64,000 bases of DNA. It comes from Bdellovibrionales bacterium (GTDB taxonomy: Bacteria; Bdellovibrionota; Bdellovibrionia; Bdellovibrionales; JAKFYE01). Within the stretch, counting starts at the first letter, position 1; each line of letters begins with the position of its first letter. Shown here piece by piece: positions 8,800 through 17,875 of this stretch. Where the stretch lies: NCBI GenBank assembly GCA_021731045.1, contig JAKFYE010000003.1, positions 1 to 64,000 on the forward strand, in the 5' to 3' direction. The translations under genes and the position numbers were made by a program. The notes under the pieces were generated by a model. The model saw only the letters and a list, made by a program, of their open reading frames with translations. It had not been told where the DNA came from and did not search any database.

Positions 8800-8915
8800 A
8801 GGACTTTGTCCTTAGAGGTATGCCGACGTTGCAATTCATAAAATTGCAAGACCTGGCAGCTCAAGGCGGAGGTAGTGGCGAGAATTTGGCCTCTATGACG
8901 GAGGCCTTTTTTTTT
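8800..8915 (+). ncRNA. Candidate structured leader or small RNA before rimP
   Basis: Three hairpins follow one another: AGGAC-TTT-GTCCT (8800-8812), TTGCAATT/AATTGCAA (8829-8849) and GGCCTC/GAGGCC (8888-8906). The last is followed by nine Ts, a complete intrinsic terminator only 22 bases before the rimP ATG. The terminator cannot belong to rimP, so it ends either the GNAT transcript, a separate small RNA, or an attenuated leader. No known RNA family was recognised. Confidence 0.45.
8888..8915 (+). terminator. Intrinsic terminator upstream of rimP
   Basis: GGCCTC (8888-8893) pairs with GAGGCC (8901-8906) and is followed by nine Ts (8907-8915). Confidence 0.9.
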
Positions 8916-8936
8916 ATGTGGGCTTGAGTATTAGAA

Positions 8937-9464
8937 ATGAATAAAGAGTTGATTGAAAAATTAGAGAAGATTGCGTCTGACACGTGTGTACGTGAAGGAT
9001 GTATTCTCTACGATCTTGAGTTTGTCAGTGGATCACAAGGTCGAGGCCGAATCGTCAGAGTTTATGTCGAGCGGCAAGATCAACAAGTGTCGATTCAAGA
9101 TTGTGAACGGGTTTCGCACGGGCTGAATTTACTTTTAGATGTCGAAGACATTATCCCCGGCGGAGACTACATGCTTGAGGTTTCGACGCCAGGGTTGGAG
9201 CGAAAACTGAGTAAGCCGTATCACTATCAGACGGTTTTAGGAAAAACGATTACGGTAAAAACGACCGAATCGATTTTGGATTTTAATCCAGAGTATCCTA
9301 ACACCGGAAAACGCATGAACGCGAAAGGGATACTGAAAAGCGCTCTCGAGAGCGAAATTATATTAACGGTAGATAATATGGATTTTAAAATTCCATACTC
9401 AATAATTGAAAAAGGAAAAGTTGTTTTTGATTTTGATTCTTTAAAGGGTCAGAAAAAGAAATAA
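8937..9464 (+). CDS. rimP: Ribosome maturation factor RimP
   Basis: RimP assists 30S subunit maturation. The 175 aa protein has the N-terminal domain with GCILYDLEFVSGSQGRGRIVRVYVE, the conserved IQDCERVSHGLNLLLDVEDIIPGGDYMLEVSTPGLERKL region in outline (residues about 51-95, ending in the STPGLxRxL signature), and the C-terminal SH3-like domain. The ribosome binding site is weak. Position directly before nusA-infB is the standard bacterial arrangement. Confidence 0.95.
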   Translation: MNKELIEKLEKIASDTCVREGCILYDLEFVSGSQGRGRIVRVYVERQDQQVSIQDCERVSHGLNLLLDVEDIIPGGDYMLEVSTPGLERKLSKPYHYQTVLGKTITVKTTESILDFNPEYPNTGKRMNAKGILKSALESEIILTVDNMDFKIPYSIIEKGKVVFDFDSLKGQKKK

Positions 9465-9487
9465 AAAGATAAAGGGGAGTAGGACAT

Positions 9488-10939
9488 ATGGCGGCAGATA
9501 ACGTGTTTTCAGATTTAAGTCGAATGATCGAGTTGATTGGTAAAGATAAAGGCATCGACAAACAAGTCGTTATCGACGCTGTTATCCAGGGTATGCTCAT
9601 GGCGGCTCGTAAAAAGTACGGAACGTATCGTGAGATCGAAGCCCAATATAATGAAGGCACAGGCGAAATCGATCTTTTTGAATTTAAAGAAGTTGTTTTG
9701 CCAGAGTCATTTGTCGACGAAGAAGTTGAAATTAAAACAGAAGATGCGCATGCATTAGATCCTGAGGCGGCCGTCGGTGATTTTATCGGTATCAAAATGG
9801 AAGCGCGAGATTTAGGGCGTATTGCGGCCCAAGCCGCTCGTCAGATTATCACGCAACGTGTGCGCGATGCTGAACGTGAAATTATTTTTGCAGAGTTTGA
9901 ACAACGTAAAGGTGAAATCGCATCGGGTATCGCTCGCCGAGTTGAGCGTGGCGCGATCGTTGTGGATTTGGGTCGTACAGAGGCTTATGTGCCTCTTCGC
10001 GAGCAAATTCCTGGAGAAGCCTTTAAACCGGGAGACCGTGTTCAAGGTTACATTTCTGAAGTTCGTCAAACAACGCGCGGACCACAGATCATTATGTCTC
10101 GCTCGGATGATCGTTACTTAGCTAAATTATTTGAAATGGAAGTTCCTGAAATTCATGACGGCGTGATCGAAATTATGGCGGCGGCACGCGAGCCGGGTTC
10201 ACGTGCAAAAATTGCGGTGGCAACTCGTGATAGTTCGGTCGATCCTATCGGCGCATGCGTAGGAATGAAAGGGAGCCGGGTTCAAAACATCGTTCAAGAA
10301 TTGCGTGGCGAAAAAATTGATATCGTCAATTGGAATGAAGATGTTTCTAGATTTGCTTGTAATGCTTTAGCTCCAGCAGAAGTCGCAAAAGTATTTATCG
10401 ACGAAGATACCAAAGAGATGGAAGTCGTAGTGCCAGATAGCCAATTAAGTTTGGCGATTGGTAAGCGCGGCCAAAACGTGCGATTGGCGGCAAAATTAAC
10501 AGGTTGGAAAATCGATATCGTTTCAGAAAACGATATGGCGGCTCGTACGGCAGAAGCTATTTACAACTTAACAATGATTCCAAATGTTTCCGAGACGATG
10601 GCTCAAAACCTTTATCAATCAGGATATTCCACGTTCCAATCTATTGCAGATGGTAACGTCGAAGATCTTCAGTTGATTCCAGGTTACGAAGACAAAGAAA
10701 AAGCCGTAAAATTATCTGCGGATGCAAAAGAGCTTGTTGAGAAGTTTAAAGCAGAAGGTAAAGCAATCCCGACACTCTCTGCTCAAAAAGGCGAGAAAGC
10801 TGGGGCGACGGGTTCAACATCGGCAAAATCTTTGGCAGACATGCGCTTAAAACAAGAATTGGCACAGCTTAACCAAGATCAAAAAACTGATCAAAAAAGT
10901 GAGGACGAGTCTTCAGTATCGACTAAAACAGATTCGTAA
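9488..10939 (+). CDS. nusA: Transcription termination/antitermination factor NusA
   Basis: NusA binds RNA polymerase and nascent RNA and controls pausing, termination and antitermination. In the 483 aa protein the N-terminal polymerase-binding domain spans about 1-125, an S1 domain about 135-200, KH1 about 230-280 (GACVGMKGSRVQNIVQELRG) and KH2 about 300-350 (SLAIGKRGQNVRLAAKLTGW). A single helix-hairpin-helix-like repeat (GYSTFQSIADGNVEDLQLIPG) follows and the tail is acidic and polar. GGGGAG precedes the ATG. It sits between rimP and infB. Confidence 0.97.
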   Translation: MAADNVFSDLSRMIELIGKDKGIDKQVVIDAVIQGMLMAARKKYGTYREIEAQYNEGTGEIDLFEFKEVVLPESFVDEEVEIKTEDAHALDPEAAVGDFIGIKMEARDLGRIAAQAARQIITQRVRDAEREIIFAEFEQRKGEIASGIARRVERGAIVVDLGRTEAYVPLREQIPGEAFKPGDRVQGYISEVRQTTRGPQIIMSRSDDRYLAKLFEMEVPEIHDGVIEIMAAAREPGSRAKIAVATRDSSVDPIGACVGMKGSRVQNIVQELRGEKIDIVNWNEDVSRFACNALAPAEVAKVFIDEDTKEMEVVVPDSQLSLAIGKRGQNVRLAAKLTGWKIDIVSENDMAARTAEAIYNLTMIPNVSETMAQNLYQSGYSTFQSIADGNVEDLQLIPGYEDKEKAVKLSADAKELVEKFKAEGKAIPTLSAQKGEKAGATGSTSAKSLADMRLKQELAQLNQDQKTDQKSEDESSVSTKTDS

Positions 10940-10985
10940 TTTGAAAGAGCGATTGAACTAGGTCACAAATAAAACAGGAGAATGC

Positions 10986-13841
10986 GTGACAGGACCAAGA
11001 GTATTTGAGTTTGCTAAAGAAGTCGGACTAGAAACGCTGGCTTTGATGAACAAGCTTCGTGATTGGAGTATTCCGGTAAAAAATCACATGGCGGAGCTTG
11101 ACGAGCAGACGATTGTTTTGATTCGGCAAAAATTTGAAGAAGAAACATCTAAAACTAAAGAAGCGAAGAAGAAGGTCGCTCGTAAAAAAGTTGCTGATGC
11201 GGCAAAGGATGAAGCGCCTGCTAAAACGGCTAAGCCGAAAGCGGCAGCTAAGTCTGCGCCTAAGAAAGCGACATCAAAAAAAGCGACCGAAGAGGCTTCT
11301 ACTCCAACTAAGACGGCATCAAAAACCTCGAGCATTATTCGTCGTAAGGCGAGCGAGATGGCAGAGAGTCGTGAAGCGATGGATGCTGAGCCTGAAGCAC
11401 CGGAAGTTGTTGTACAAACCATTCCTCATGAAATCGCGGTCCCTCAAAGTGTGCCTGAGATTACAGAAGTCGAAACTCAACCCACAGAAGAAACTCCAGT
11501 TATTCCCGCGGTAGCGGCACCCATTCCGGATGGACCTAAACGTCCACCAGGAAAACGTGAAGTGGTGATGGCGCCGGAAGAATCTCGCGGACGAAATATT
11601 ATTGGTCGCATGGATTTAAGCCGTGCGGTTGGACCGCAAGGCGCTCGTCCGGGACCAAGATCTCCAGGTGGATTTACGCCTCGAACGGGGGGCCCTGGTG
11701 GCGGAGGTCAAGCTGGCGGTTATGCGCCTCGATCTCCAGGGGGTTTTGCTCCGAGAACTCCGGGAACAGGCGGTGGTTTTACACCGCGTACTCCGGGAGG
11801 ACCTGCTGGGCCCAGAAATATTCGTACGGGCTTTATTCCTGCAGGAGGACCTCCGTCGTTTCCGACAGATGAAGAACGTCGTCGGCCGTTCGATGCTAAA
11901 CATATAAAGAAAACGGGCCCTGGAGAATCCGGCGCTGAAGGAGTGTCTTCGGTCGAAGAAGAAGCACCGGCATTTATCGCTTCGGAATTCCGTAAGCGCG
12001 AAATGATTTTTCAACCCAAAAAGAAAAAAGAGTTTTTAAATCGCGAAGCTAAGAAAACAGAGATTACCAAACCTAAAGCATCTAAAAGAATTGTAAGGGT
12101 GCACGATAAAATTCAAGTTTCAGAATTTGCAAAACAAATGGGTGTAAAATCTGGTGCGCTGATGACCACGCTTATGAAAAGCGGCGTAACGGCAACTCTA
12201 AATGACCTTATTGATTTTGATACGGCTGTTTTGATAGCTCCTGAATTTGGATTTGAAGCTGAAAATATTAAAAAATCTGTCAGCGAACTTGTACAAGCCG
12301 GAGCTTTTGGCGATATCGAAGCCGAGAGAATCCATCGCCCACCAATCGTAACGGTTATGGGGCATGTGGATCACGGTAAAACGAGTTTGTTAGATGCGAT
12401 TCGCAAAGCCAACGTTGCAAAAGGTGAGGCCGGTGGAATCACTCAGCACATCGGCGCATACAATGTAAAATTAGAAGACGGACATTCCGTTACGTTCTTG
12501 GATACTCCTGGTCACGCGGCGTTTACCCAAATGCGCGCACGGGGAGCTAACGTCACGGATATCGCGGTTATCGTTGTGGCTGCGGATGATGGTTTGATGC
12601 CACAAACTGCAGAGGCCATTAATCACGCAAAAGCGGCCAACGTGCCGATCATTGTGGCGATTAACAAAATGGATAAGCAAGGTGTTAATCCCGATCGTAT
12701 TAAACAACAATTAACAGAGTTTGAACTCGTACCTGAAGAATGGGGTGGAACAACAATTTATTGTCCAGTTTCAGCTCTTCAGAAAACAGGTATCAAAGAA
12801 CTTTTAGAACAAATCATTCTTTTGGCCGAGGTTTCAGAATACAAAGCCAATCCTAAACGTTCGGGCACAGGTGTTGTAATCGAAGCAAAAATGGAAAAAG
12901 GGCGCGGTATTGTTGCCACTTTACTTGTAAAAGATGGAACGGTTAAACAGGGGCAATCCATCGTTGCCGGAAAAACATTCGGTCGCATCAAAGCCATGAT
13001 CAATGATCAGGGAAAACCAGTTAAAGAAGCGGCGCCAAGCACACCAGTTGAGATCTTAGGGCTCAATGAGGTGCCGTCGGCAGGAGATCTTTTTGATATT
13101 TGCGAGACTGATCAAGCCGCCGAAGAAGTAGCAAATGCACGACGTACTGAAATGGAGAAAAAATCCACTCAGCCAAATTCAAAAATGTCTTTAGAAGACC
13201 TCTTTTCAAAAGTACAGACAGGCGATGTTAAAGAATTGCCAATCGTACTTAAAGCGGATGTGGCAGGAAGTGCCGAAGCTATTGTCGGAATGTTAAATAA
13301 AGAGATTAGCAAAGACGTAAAAGTTAAAATCGTTCACACCGGTATTGGTGGAATTAACGAATCCGACGTTCTTTTAGCGAATACCGCAAAAGGAATCGTG
13401 ATTGGTTTTAACGTGCGACCAGATTCGGGAGCTTTAAACCTTTCAAAGCGTGAAGGCATTGAAATTAAAACGTATTCAATTATTTATGAATTGATGGACG
13501 ACATTAAGAAAGCCCTCGAAGGATTGCTGACTCCAGATGTTGTTGAAAAAGTTTTGGGTCATGCTGAAGTGAGAAATACATTTACAGTTCCCAAAGCGGG
13601 CACGATTGCAGGTTGCCATGTGCAAGATGGAAAAATTGTACGTTCTGCCAACATTCGTTTGTTGCGTGAAGGTCGTATTGTATACGACGGAAAAATTGGA
13701 AGTCTTAAGCGGTTTAAAGACGATGCGAAAGAAGTTGCAGCTGGATTTGAATGCGGTATTGGAATTGAAAACTATAACGACCTAAAGGTTGGCGATACTC
13801 TTGAAGTTTACGAAAAAGAGACCATTGCTAAAACTCTCTGA
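10986..13841 (+). CDS. infB: Translation initiation factor IF-2
   Basis: IF-2 is the GTPase that brings initiator tRNA to the 30S subunit. The 951 aa form has an IF2-N domain at the very N terminus, a long Lys/Ala-rich linker (about 50-120), and a Gly/Pro/Arg low-complexity block (about 212-285) built from PRSPGGF and PRTPGG-like units. A second IF2-N domain lies around 375-430 and the G domain starts at GHVDHGKT (459-466), with DTPGH and NKMD present. The C-terminal domains are complete. GTG start with AGGAG upstream. Its stop overlaps the rbfA start. Confidence 0.97.
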   Translation: MTGPRVFEFAKEVGLETLALMNKLRDWSIPVKNHMAELDEQTIVLIRQKFEEETSKTKEAKKKVARKKVADAAKDEAPAKTAKPKAAAKSAPKKATSKKATEEASTPTKTASKTSSIIRRKASEMAESREAMDAEPEAPEVVVQTIPHEIAVPQSVPEITEVETQPTEETPVIPAVAAPIPDGPKRPPGKREVVMAPEESRGRNIIGRMDLSRAVGPQGARPGPRSPGGFTPRTGGPGGGGQAGGYAPRSPGGFAPRTPGTGGGFTPRTPGGPAGPRNIRTGFIPAGGPPSFPTDEERRRPFDAKHIKKTGPGESGAEGVSSVEEEAPAFIASEFRKREMIFQPKKKKEFLNREAKKTEITKPKASKRIVRVHDKIQVSEFAKQMGVKSGALMTTLMKSGVTATLNDLIDFDTAVLIAPEFGFEAENIKKSVSELVQAGAFGDIEAERIHRPPIVTVMGHVDHGKTSLLDAIRKANVAKGEAGGITQHIGAYNVKLEDGHSVTFLDTPGHAAFTQMRARGANVTDIAVIVVAADDGLMPQTAEAINHAKAANVPIIVAINKMDKQGVNPDRIKQQLTEFELVPEEWGGTTIYCPVSALQKTGIKELLEQIILLAEVSEYKANPKRSGTGVVIEAKMEKGRGIVATLLVKDGTVKQGQSIVAGKTFGRIKAMINDQGKPVKEAAPSTPVEILGLNEVPSAGDLFDICETDQAAEEVANARRTEMEKKSTQPNSKMSLEDLFSKVQTGDVKELPIVLKADVAGSAEAIVGMLNKEISKDVKVKIVHTGIGGINESDVLLANTAKGIVIGFNVRPDSGALNLSKREGIEIKTYSIIYELMDDIKKALEGLLTPDVVEKVLGHAEVRNTFTVPKAGTIAGCHVQDGKIVRSANIRLLREGRIVYDGKIGSLKRFKDDAKEVAAGFECGIGIENYNDLKVGDTLEVYEKETIAKTL

Positions 13842-14266
13842 TGTCGCATGAAGAGTCAGGCAATAAAAGGATGGCAAGGATCGAGCGAGAAATTCGCGAG
13901 ATTGTAGCCGGCCAATTAATTTCTGATTTTCGCGCTTCAATTCCGGGGCTTCTCACGGTTTCTCGAGTTTGGGTTTCGAAAGATTTGCGAATTGGCCGAA
14001 TTTACGTAAGCTTTCTTCCCGTCGGAGAAACTGTGGATCCAAAAGCCACGCCTAAAGTTGTAAAAGAGCTCAACTTGGCGGCACACGAATTTCAACGTGC
14101 ACTCGGACGAGATCTTAAAATGCGCTACACTCCTAAGTTAGAGTTCTTTCATGATGACACTCTTGATGAGAGTTTACGCGTTCAAGGAATGCTTAAAAAA
14201 ATTGAAGAAGAACGCTTGCAACGAGAAAAATCGACATCCTCTGAAGTTACGAACGACGAGGAGTAA
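13841..14266 (+). CDS. rbfA: Ribosome-binding factor A
   Basis: RbfA binds the 30S subunit and helps 16S rRNA maturation. The 141 aa protein shows the family pattern: MARIEREIREIVAGQLISDF near the N terminus, LLTVSRVWVSKDLRIGRIYVSF in the KH-like core, and LKMRYTPKLEFFHDDTLDES near the end. The ATG shares its A with the last base of the infB TGA stop (TGATG overlap), so translation is probably coupled. truB begins three bases after its stop. Confidence 0.95.
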   Translation: MSHEESGNKRMARIEREIREIVAGQLISDFRASIPGLLTVSRVWVSKDLRIGRIYVSFLPVGETVDPKATPKVVKELNLAAHEFQRALGRDLKMRYTPKLEFFHDDTLDESLRVQGMLKKIEEERLQREKSTSSEVTNDEE

Positions 14267-14268
14267 GA

Positions 14269-15201
14269 ATGTCAGATTTGCCGTTTGAAGGGCTACTTTT
14301 GGTGGATAAGCCAACGGGTTGTACAAGCCACGATGTGGTGGCCCGTATTCGAAAGTTATTAAATACAAAAAAAGTAGGGCATGCCGGAACATTAGATCCT
14401 CTCGCAACGGGCCTCATGATTGTGCTAGTGGGGCGGGCCACACGTCTGTCCGATTATCTTTTAAACGGCGATAAAACCTACGAAGTTGAAGTGCAGTTAG
14501 GGGTTGAAACCGACACTCTCGATGCCGATGGCAAAGAAGTCGCCCGTTGGTTAGGCGATATCCCAAACTTTGAGACAATTCAGCAAGCCGTTCTTTCCAC
14601 TCGTGGAGAGCTCGAACTGCAAGTGCCTGATTATTCGGCGGCAAAGGTAAAAGGAAAGAAGCTCTACGAATACGCGAGGGAAGGCCACGAAGTACCTAAA
14701 ATCCTTAAGAAAATGTCTTTCGATGAGGTCTCTTGGATCTCAAGTCCCTCAAGCCTCAATAACGGGGACGGAGCTCGCTTTACCGCAAAAATTCGCTGCT
14801 CAAAAGGCAGCTTTATCCGAACGTGGGCTCAAGAAGTAGGTCGCCGATTAGGTGTTGGTGGCCACGTACTAAGCTTACGACGAACAGAGTCATCTCCCTA
14901 TTCTATTCATAATGCAGTTAAACTTGGCGATCTCGAAGAGGTTGGATCTTTAAAAGGCCTTTCAAATTTATCGGCCGTTCCGCTTGAGAAATCTCTGAAT
15001 CATTATCCGCAAGTAAATTTGAATAGCTTTGAAGAAAAGCTGATGCTTTCAGGACAAATTCCAGAAACTCTATTTAAACAGTTTAAGGATTCTCCCCCAC
15101 ATATTCGCGTTTTGGGCTCAGAGGAACGCCTCCTCGCAATTCTTCAGAGTGATGAGCGTGGCAGCCTTAAAATCGGCTGTGTTCTCGGGATCCCAAATTA
15201 G
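14269..15201 (+). CDS. truB: tRNA pseudouridine(55) synthase TruB
   Basis: TruB isomerises U55 in the T loop of tRNAs to pseudouridine. The catalytic motif GHAGTLDPLATG carries D43, and the KPTGCTSHDVV N-terminal motif and KCSKGSFIRTWAQEVG-like segment (RCSKGSFIRTWAQEVGRRLG) are present. Length 310 aa is normal. GGAG lies in front of the ATG. It closes the rimP-to-truB run; rpsO then has its own leader. Confidence 0.96.
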   Translation: MSDLPFEGLLLVDKPTGCTSHDVVARIRKLLNTKKVGHAGTLDPLATGLMIVLVGRATRLSDYLLNGDKTYEVEVQLGVETDTLDADGKEVARWLGDIPNFETIQQAVLSTRGELELQVPDYSAAKVKGKKLYEYAREGHEVPKILKKMSFDEVSWISSPSSLNNGDGARFTAKIRCSKGSFIRTWAQEVGRRLGVGGHVLSLRRTESSPYSIHNAVKLGDLEEVGSLKGLSNLSAVPLEKSLNHYPQVNLNSFEEKLMLSGQIPETLFKQFKDSPPHIRVLGSEERLLAILQSDERGSLKIGCVLGIPN

Positions 15202-15202
15202 T

Positions 15203-15320
15203 TTGACGAACTCAGACAAAAACGAGTAGTTTTACGCACTTCGAAGGTACCTCACGAGTCCGATTTGCCGACGGCTGCGCGGGCCCTTCCAACCGTCCTG
15301 ATGAAGGACAAGGAGAATTC
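15203..15320 (+). promoter_or_regulatory. Candidate rpsO promoter and structured leader
   Basis: TTGACG (15203-15208) with an 18 base spacer to TAGTTT (15227-15232) is a possible but imperfect promoter. In the leader GACGG (15270-15274) can pair with CCGTC (15293-15297), while GTCCT (15295-15299) can pair with AGGAC (15305-15309) beside the AGGAG ribosome binding site. The two stems share bases and exclude one another, as expected for an autoregulated ribosomal-protein leader. Confidence 0.42.
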
Positions 15321-15590
15321 ATGGCATTGCAAAAGAGTGTAAAAGAAGGCGTAATTAAAAAATATCGCCGCAGTGATCTCGATACAGGAAGCTCAGAAGT
15401 TCAAGTCGCACTGATCACAGCTCGTATCAACGATTTAACCGATCATTTTAAAACTCACAAAAAAGACAATCACAGCCGCCAAGGTTTGTTGAAACTTGTG
15501 AATCAAAGACGAACGCTTTTGGATTATATCAAACGCACGGACGTCAAGCGGTACACAACCTTAATTGGCGAGCTTGAAATCAGAAAATAA
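15321..15590 (+). CDS. rpsO: 30S ribosomal protein S15
   Basis: S15 binds the central domain of 16S rRNA. The 89 aa protein carries the family signature: DTGSSEVQVALITARINDLTDHFKTHKKDNHSRQGLL in outline (residues about 20-57) followed by LVNQRRTLLDYIKRTDVKRY. AGGAG lies 7 bases before the ATG. The gene is followed by a strong terminator and then pnp, the common rpsO-pnp order. Confidence 0.98.
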   Translation: MALQKSVKEGVIKKYRRSDLDTGSSEVQVALITARINDLTDHFKTHKKDNHSRQGLLKLVNQRRTLLDYIKRTDVKRYTTLIGELEIRK

Positions 15591-15595
15591 TCACC

Positions 15596-15622
15596 AAAGC
15601 CCACTGAGAAAGTGGGCTTTTT
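15596..15622 (+). terminator. Rho-independent terminator of rpsO
   Basis: AAAGCCCACT (15596-15605) and AGTGGGCTTT enclose GAGAA and run into five Ts. Confidence 0.92.
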
Positions 15623-15652
15623 AATTTGTAATAACCAGGGCCACTGACAGCA

Positions 15653-15700
15653 CCACGAATTATCTCAACATTTAAAATTAAATTTTGAGATAATTCGTGG
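15653..15700 (+). promoter_or_regulatory. Perfect 16 bp stem-loop in the pnp leader
   Basis: CCACGAATTATCTCAA (15653-15668) is perfectly complementary to TTGAGATAATTCGTGG (15685-15700), with a 16 base AT-rich loop. It lies 50 bases before the chosen pnp ATG and after the rpsO terminator. In E. coli a leader stem cut by RNase III lets PNPase repress its own mRNA; this could be the equivalent. Confidence 0.7.
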
Positions 15701-15749
15701 AAGATAGGTGAAGAAGTCGGCCCCAAAGCATATGCACGAAAGGGATAAA

Positions 15750-17870
15750 ATGAGTCTTCAGTTCAACATAAAAAAAACAACAGCGAAGGTTGGAAACAAT
15801 ACGATCACGCTTGAGACCGGTCGTTTGGCAAAACAAGCTGACGGAGCCGTACTCGCAACATGTGGTAATAACATCGTACTAGTAACAGTCGTATCTTCAC
15901 GAAAAGAATCGACGATGGATTTCTTTCCGATGACGGTTGAGTTTGTAGAAAAATTCTACGCAACAGGAAAAATTCCGGGTGGGTACTTTAAACGAGAAGG
16001 TAAGCCAACAGATAAAGCGACTTTAACGGCTCGTTTGATCGATCGCCCAATTCGCCCGATGTTTCCTGAAGGGTACCGTTACGACACGCAAATCGTAGCA
16101 ACAGTATTGAGCAGCGATAATCAATTTCCGGTCGATGTTCTGGCTGCGGCGGGAGCATCAGCGGCGCTCCACTTAAGTGATATTCCTTTTAATGGTCCAA
16201 CAGCAAGTTGCCGTGTTGGTCGCATTAATGGAAAGTTTGTTGCGAATCCAAGTATTTTAGAATTTGAAGAATCGGATCTTGAAATTGTAGTTGCCGGATC
16301 GCGGAACGGTCTTTTGATGGTTGAAGGTGAAACAAAATTCGCGTCTGAGGCTGACGTTTTAGCGGCACTTAAATTTGGACATGAGTCGATGTTGCCTTTG
16401 ATCGAAGCGCAAGAACAACTTCGCAAAGAGACCGGCAGTACAGAAAAACGTCAATTCACTCCGGCCGAAATTGATGGCGAATTTAAATCACAAATTGAGT
16501 CATTCTTATCTCCCAAAATCATGGGAGCTTTGAAGACGCGAGAAAAAGCGGCTCGTTACGACGCTTACGACAGCGCAAAAAAAGAAGCAGAAGAAAAGTT
16601 TGTTTCTTCTATTGAAGACAAAGATCTTAAAACACAACGTAAAAAAGAACTCGGAACATTGGTTGAAGACTTAAAATATCGCAAATCACGAGAAATGATT
16701 TTAAAAGAAAAAGTTCGTATCGATGGTCGTAACACAACAACGGTTCGTCCTATTTTATGTGAAGTCGGTCTTTTGCCGCGTGCCCATGGATCAGGATTAT
16801 TCACACGTGGTGAGACACAAGTTCTTGGCACCGTGACTTTAGGAACGGGCGACGATGAGCAAATGATTGATGCTCTTCAAGGCACAATTACAAAACAATT
16901 TTTGCTTCATTATAATTTCCCACCGTACTCGGTTGGCGAAACGGGCCGTATGGGTGGACAAAGCCGTCGTGAAATTGGTCACGGATTTTTGGCAGAACGC
17001 GCGCTACAAGCTATTGTTCCGGATCACGCAAAGTTCCCATATACCATTCGATTGGTGGGTGAAGTTCTGGAATCCAATGGTTCGAGCTCAATGGGCACAG
17101 TCTGTTCAGGAGTTTTAGCGCTTCTTGATGCTGGCGTTCCAATTAAAGGAAACGTAGCCGGGATTGCCATGGGTTTAATTAAAGAAGGTAATGACGTTGC
17201 CATTTTAACCGATATTCTCGGAGATGAAGATCATCTTGGTGATATGGACTTTAAAGTAGCCGGAACTCGCGAAGGCATAACAGCTCTTCAAATGGATATT
17301 AAAATCGATTCTGTCAGCTTCCAGATTATGGAGACGGCACTTGCGCAAGCAAAAGAAGGCCGTAATCACATCTTGGGAGAAATGGAAAAAGTAATGAAAG
17401 CACCTCGTGGTCAATTGTCTGAGCACGCTCCTCGTATTGAGACGATTAAAATTCGTCCAGAAAAAGTACGTGAAGTTATCGGGGCTGGCGGAAAAGTTAT
17501 TAAAGACATTATTGCCCAAACAGGCGTGAAGATTGATATCCAAGACGATGGAACCATTAACATTGCTTCGAGTGATCCTGCAGCGACGAGAAAAGCCATT
17601 GCGATCATTGAAGGCATTTGTGCAGAAGCCGAACTTGGCAAAGTCTACAAAGGTAAAGTTAAAAAGATATTGGATTTCGGAGCGATTGTTGAAGTGATGC
17701 CAAACCTTGAGGGTCTACTCCATATTTCTGAAATAGCGAATGAGCGTATTCGAGCCGTTACAGATGTATTGAATGAAGGTGATATGGTGGACGTAAAGGT
17801 TGTGGACATCGATCGCACGGGCCGTATTAAACTTTCGCGTAAAGTTCTTTTAGAAAAGACGCTTAATTAA
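15750..17870 (+). CDS. pnp: Polyribonucleotide nucleotidyltransferase (PNPase)
   Basis: PNPase degrades RNA 3' to 5' using phosphate. The 706 aa protein has two RNase PH domains separated by a helical domain (about 235-320), then a KH domain (IRPEKVREVIGAGGKVIKDI) and a C-terminal S1 domain (GKVYKGKVKKILDFGAIVEVMPNLEGLLHISE in outline). I chose ATG 15750 because GGG precedes it at good spacing and MSLQFNIKKTT is the usual beginning. A GTG at 15708 would add 14 unlike residues. The M16 peptidase gene follows after 5 bases. Confidence 0.97.
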   Translation: MSLQFNIKKTTAKVGNNTITLETGRLAKQADGAVLATCGNNIVLVTVVSSRKESTMDFFPMTVEFVEKFYATGKIPGGYFKREGKPTDKATLTARLIDRPIRPMFPEGYRYDTQIVATVLSSDNQFPVDVLAAAGASAALHLSDIPFNGPTASCRVGRINGKFVANPSILEFEESDLEIVVAGSRNGLLMVEGETKFASEADVLAALKFGHESMLPLIEAQEQLRKETGSTEKRQFTPAEIDGEFKSQIESFLSPKIMGALKTREKAARYDAYDSAKKEAEEKFVSSIEDKDLKTQRKKELGTLVEDLKYRKSREMILKEKVRIDGRNTTTVRPILCEVGLLPRAHGSGLFTRGETQVLGTVTLGTGDDEQMIDALQGTITKQFLLHYNFPPYSVGETGRMGGQSRREIGHGFLAERALQAIVPDHAKFPYTIRLVGEVLESNGSSSMGTVCSGVLALLDAGVPIKGNVAGIAMGLIKEGNDVAILTDILGDEDHLGDMDFKVAGTREGITALQMDIKIDSVSFQIMETALAQAKEGRNHILGEMEKVMKAPRGQLSEHAPRIETIKIRPEKVREVIGAGGKVIKDIIAQTGVKIDIQDDGTINIASSDPAATRKAIAIIEGICAEAELGKVYKGKVKKILDFGAIVEVMPNLEGLLHISEIANERIRAVTDVLNEGDMVDVKVVDIDRTGRIKLSRKVLLEKTLN

Positions 17871-17875
17871 AACAA

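Noticed and set aside
8723-8936. tRNA, SRP RNA or tmRNA upstream of rimP
   Set aside because: No acceptor/T-arm pattern, no SRP domain IV GGAAG core and no tag-peptide frame could be found.
11084-12014. Long ORFs antisense and in shifted frames to infB
   Set aside because: They mirror the low-complexity Lys/Ala and Gly/Arg linker of IF-2 and lack start signals.
15708-15749. Upstream GTG extension of pnp
   Set aside because: It adds 14 residues unlike known PNPase N termini, has no ribosome binding site and begins right after the leader stem; ATG 15750 has a good site.
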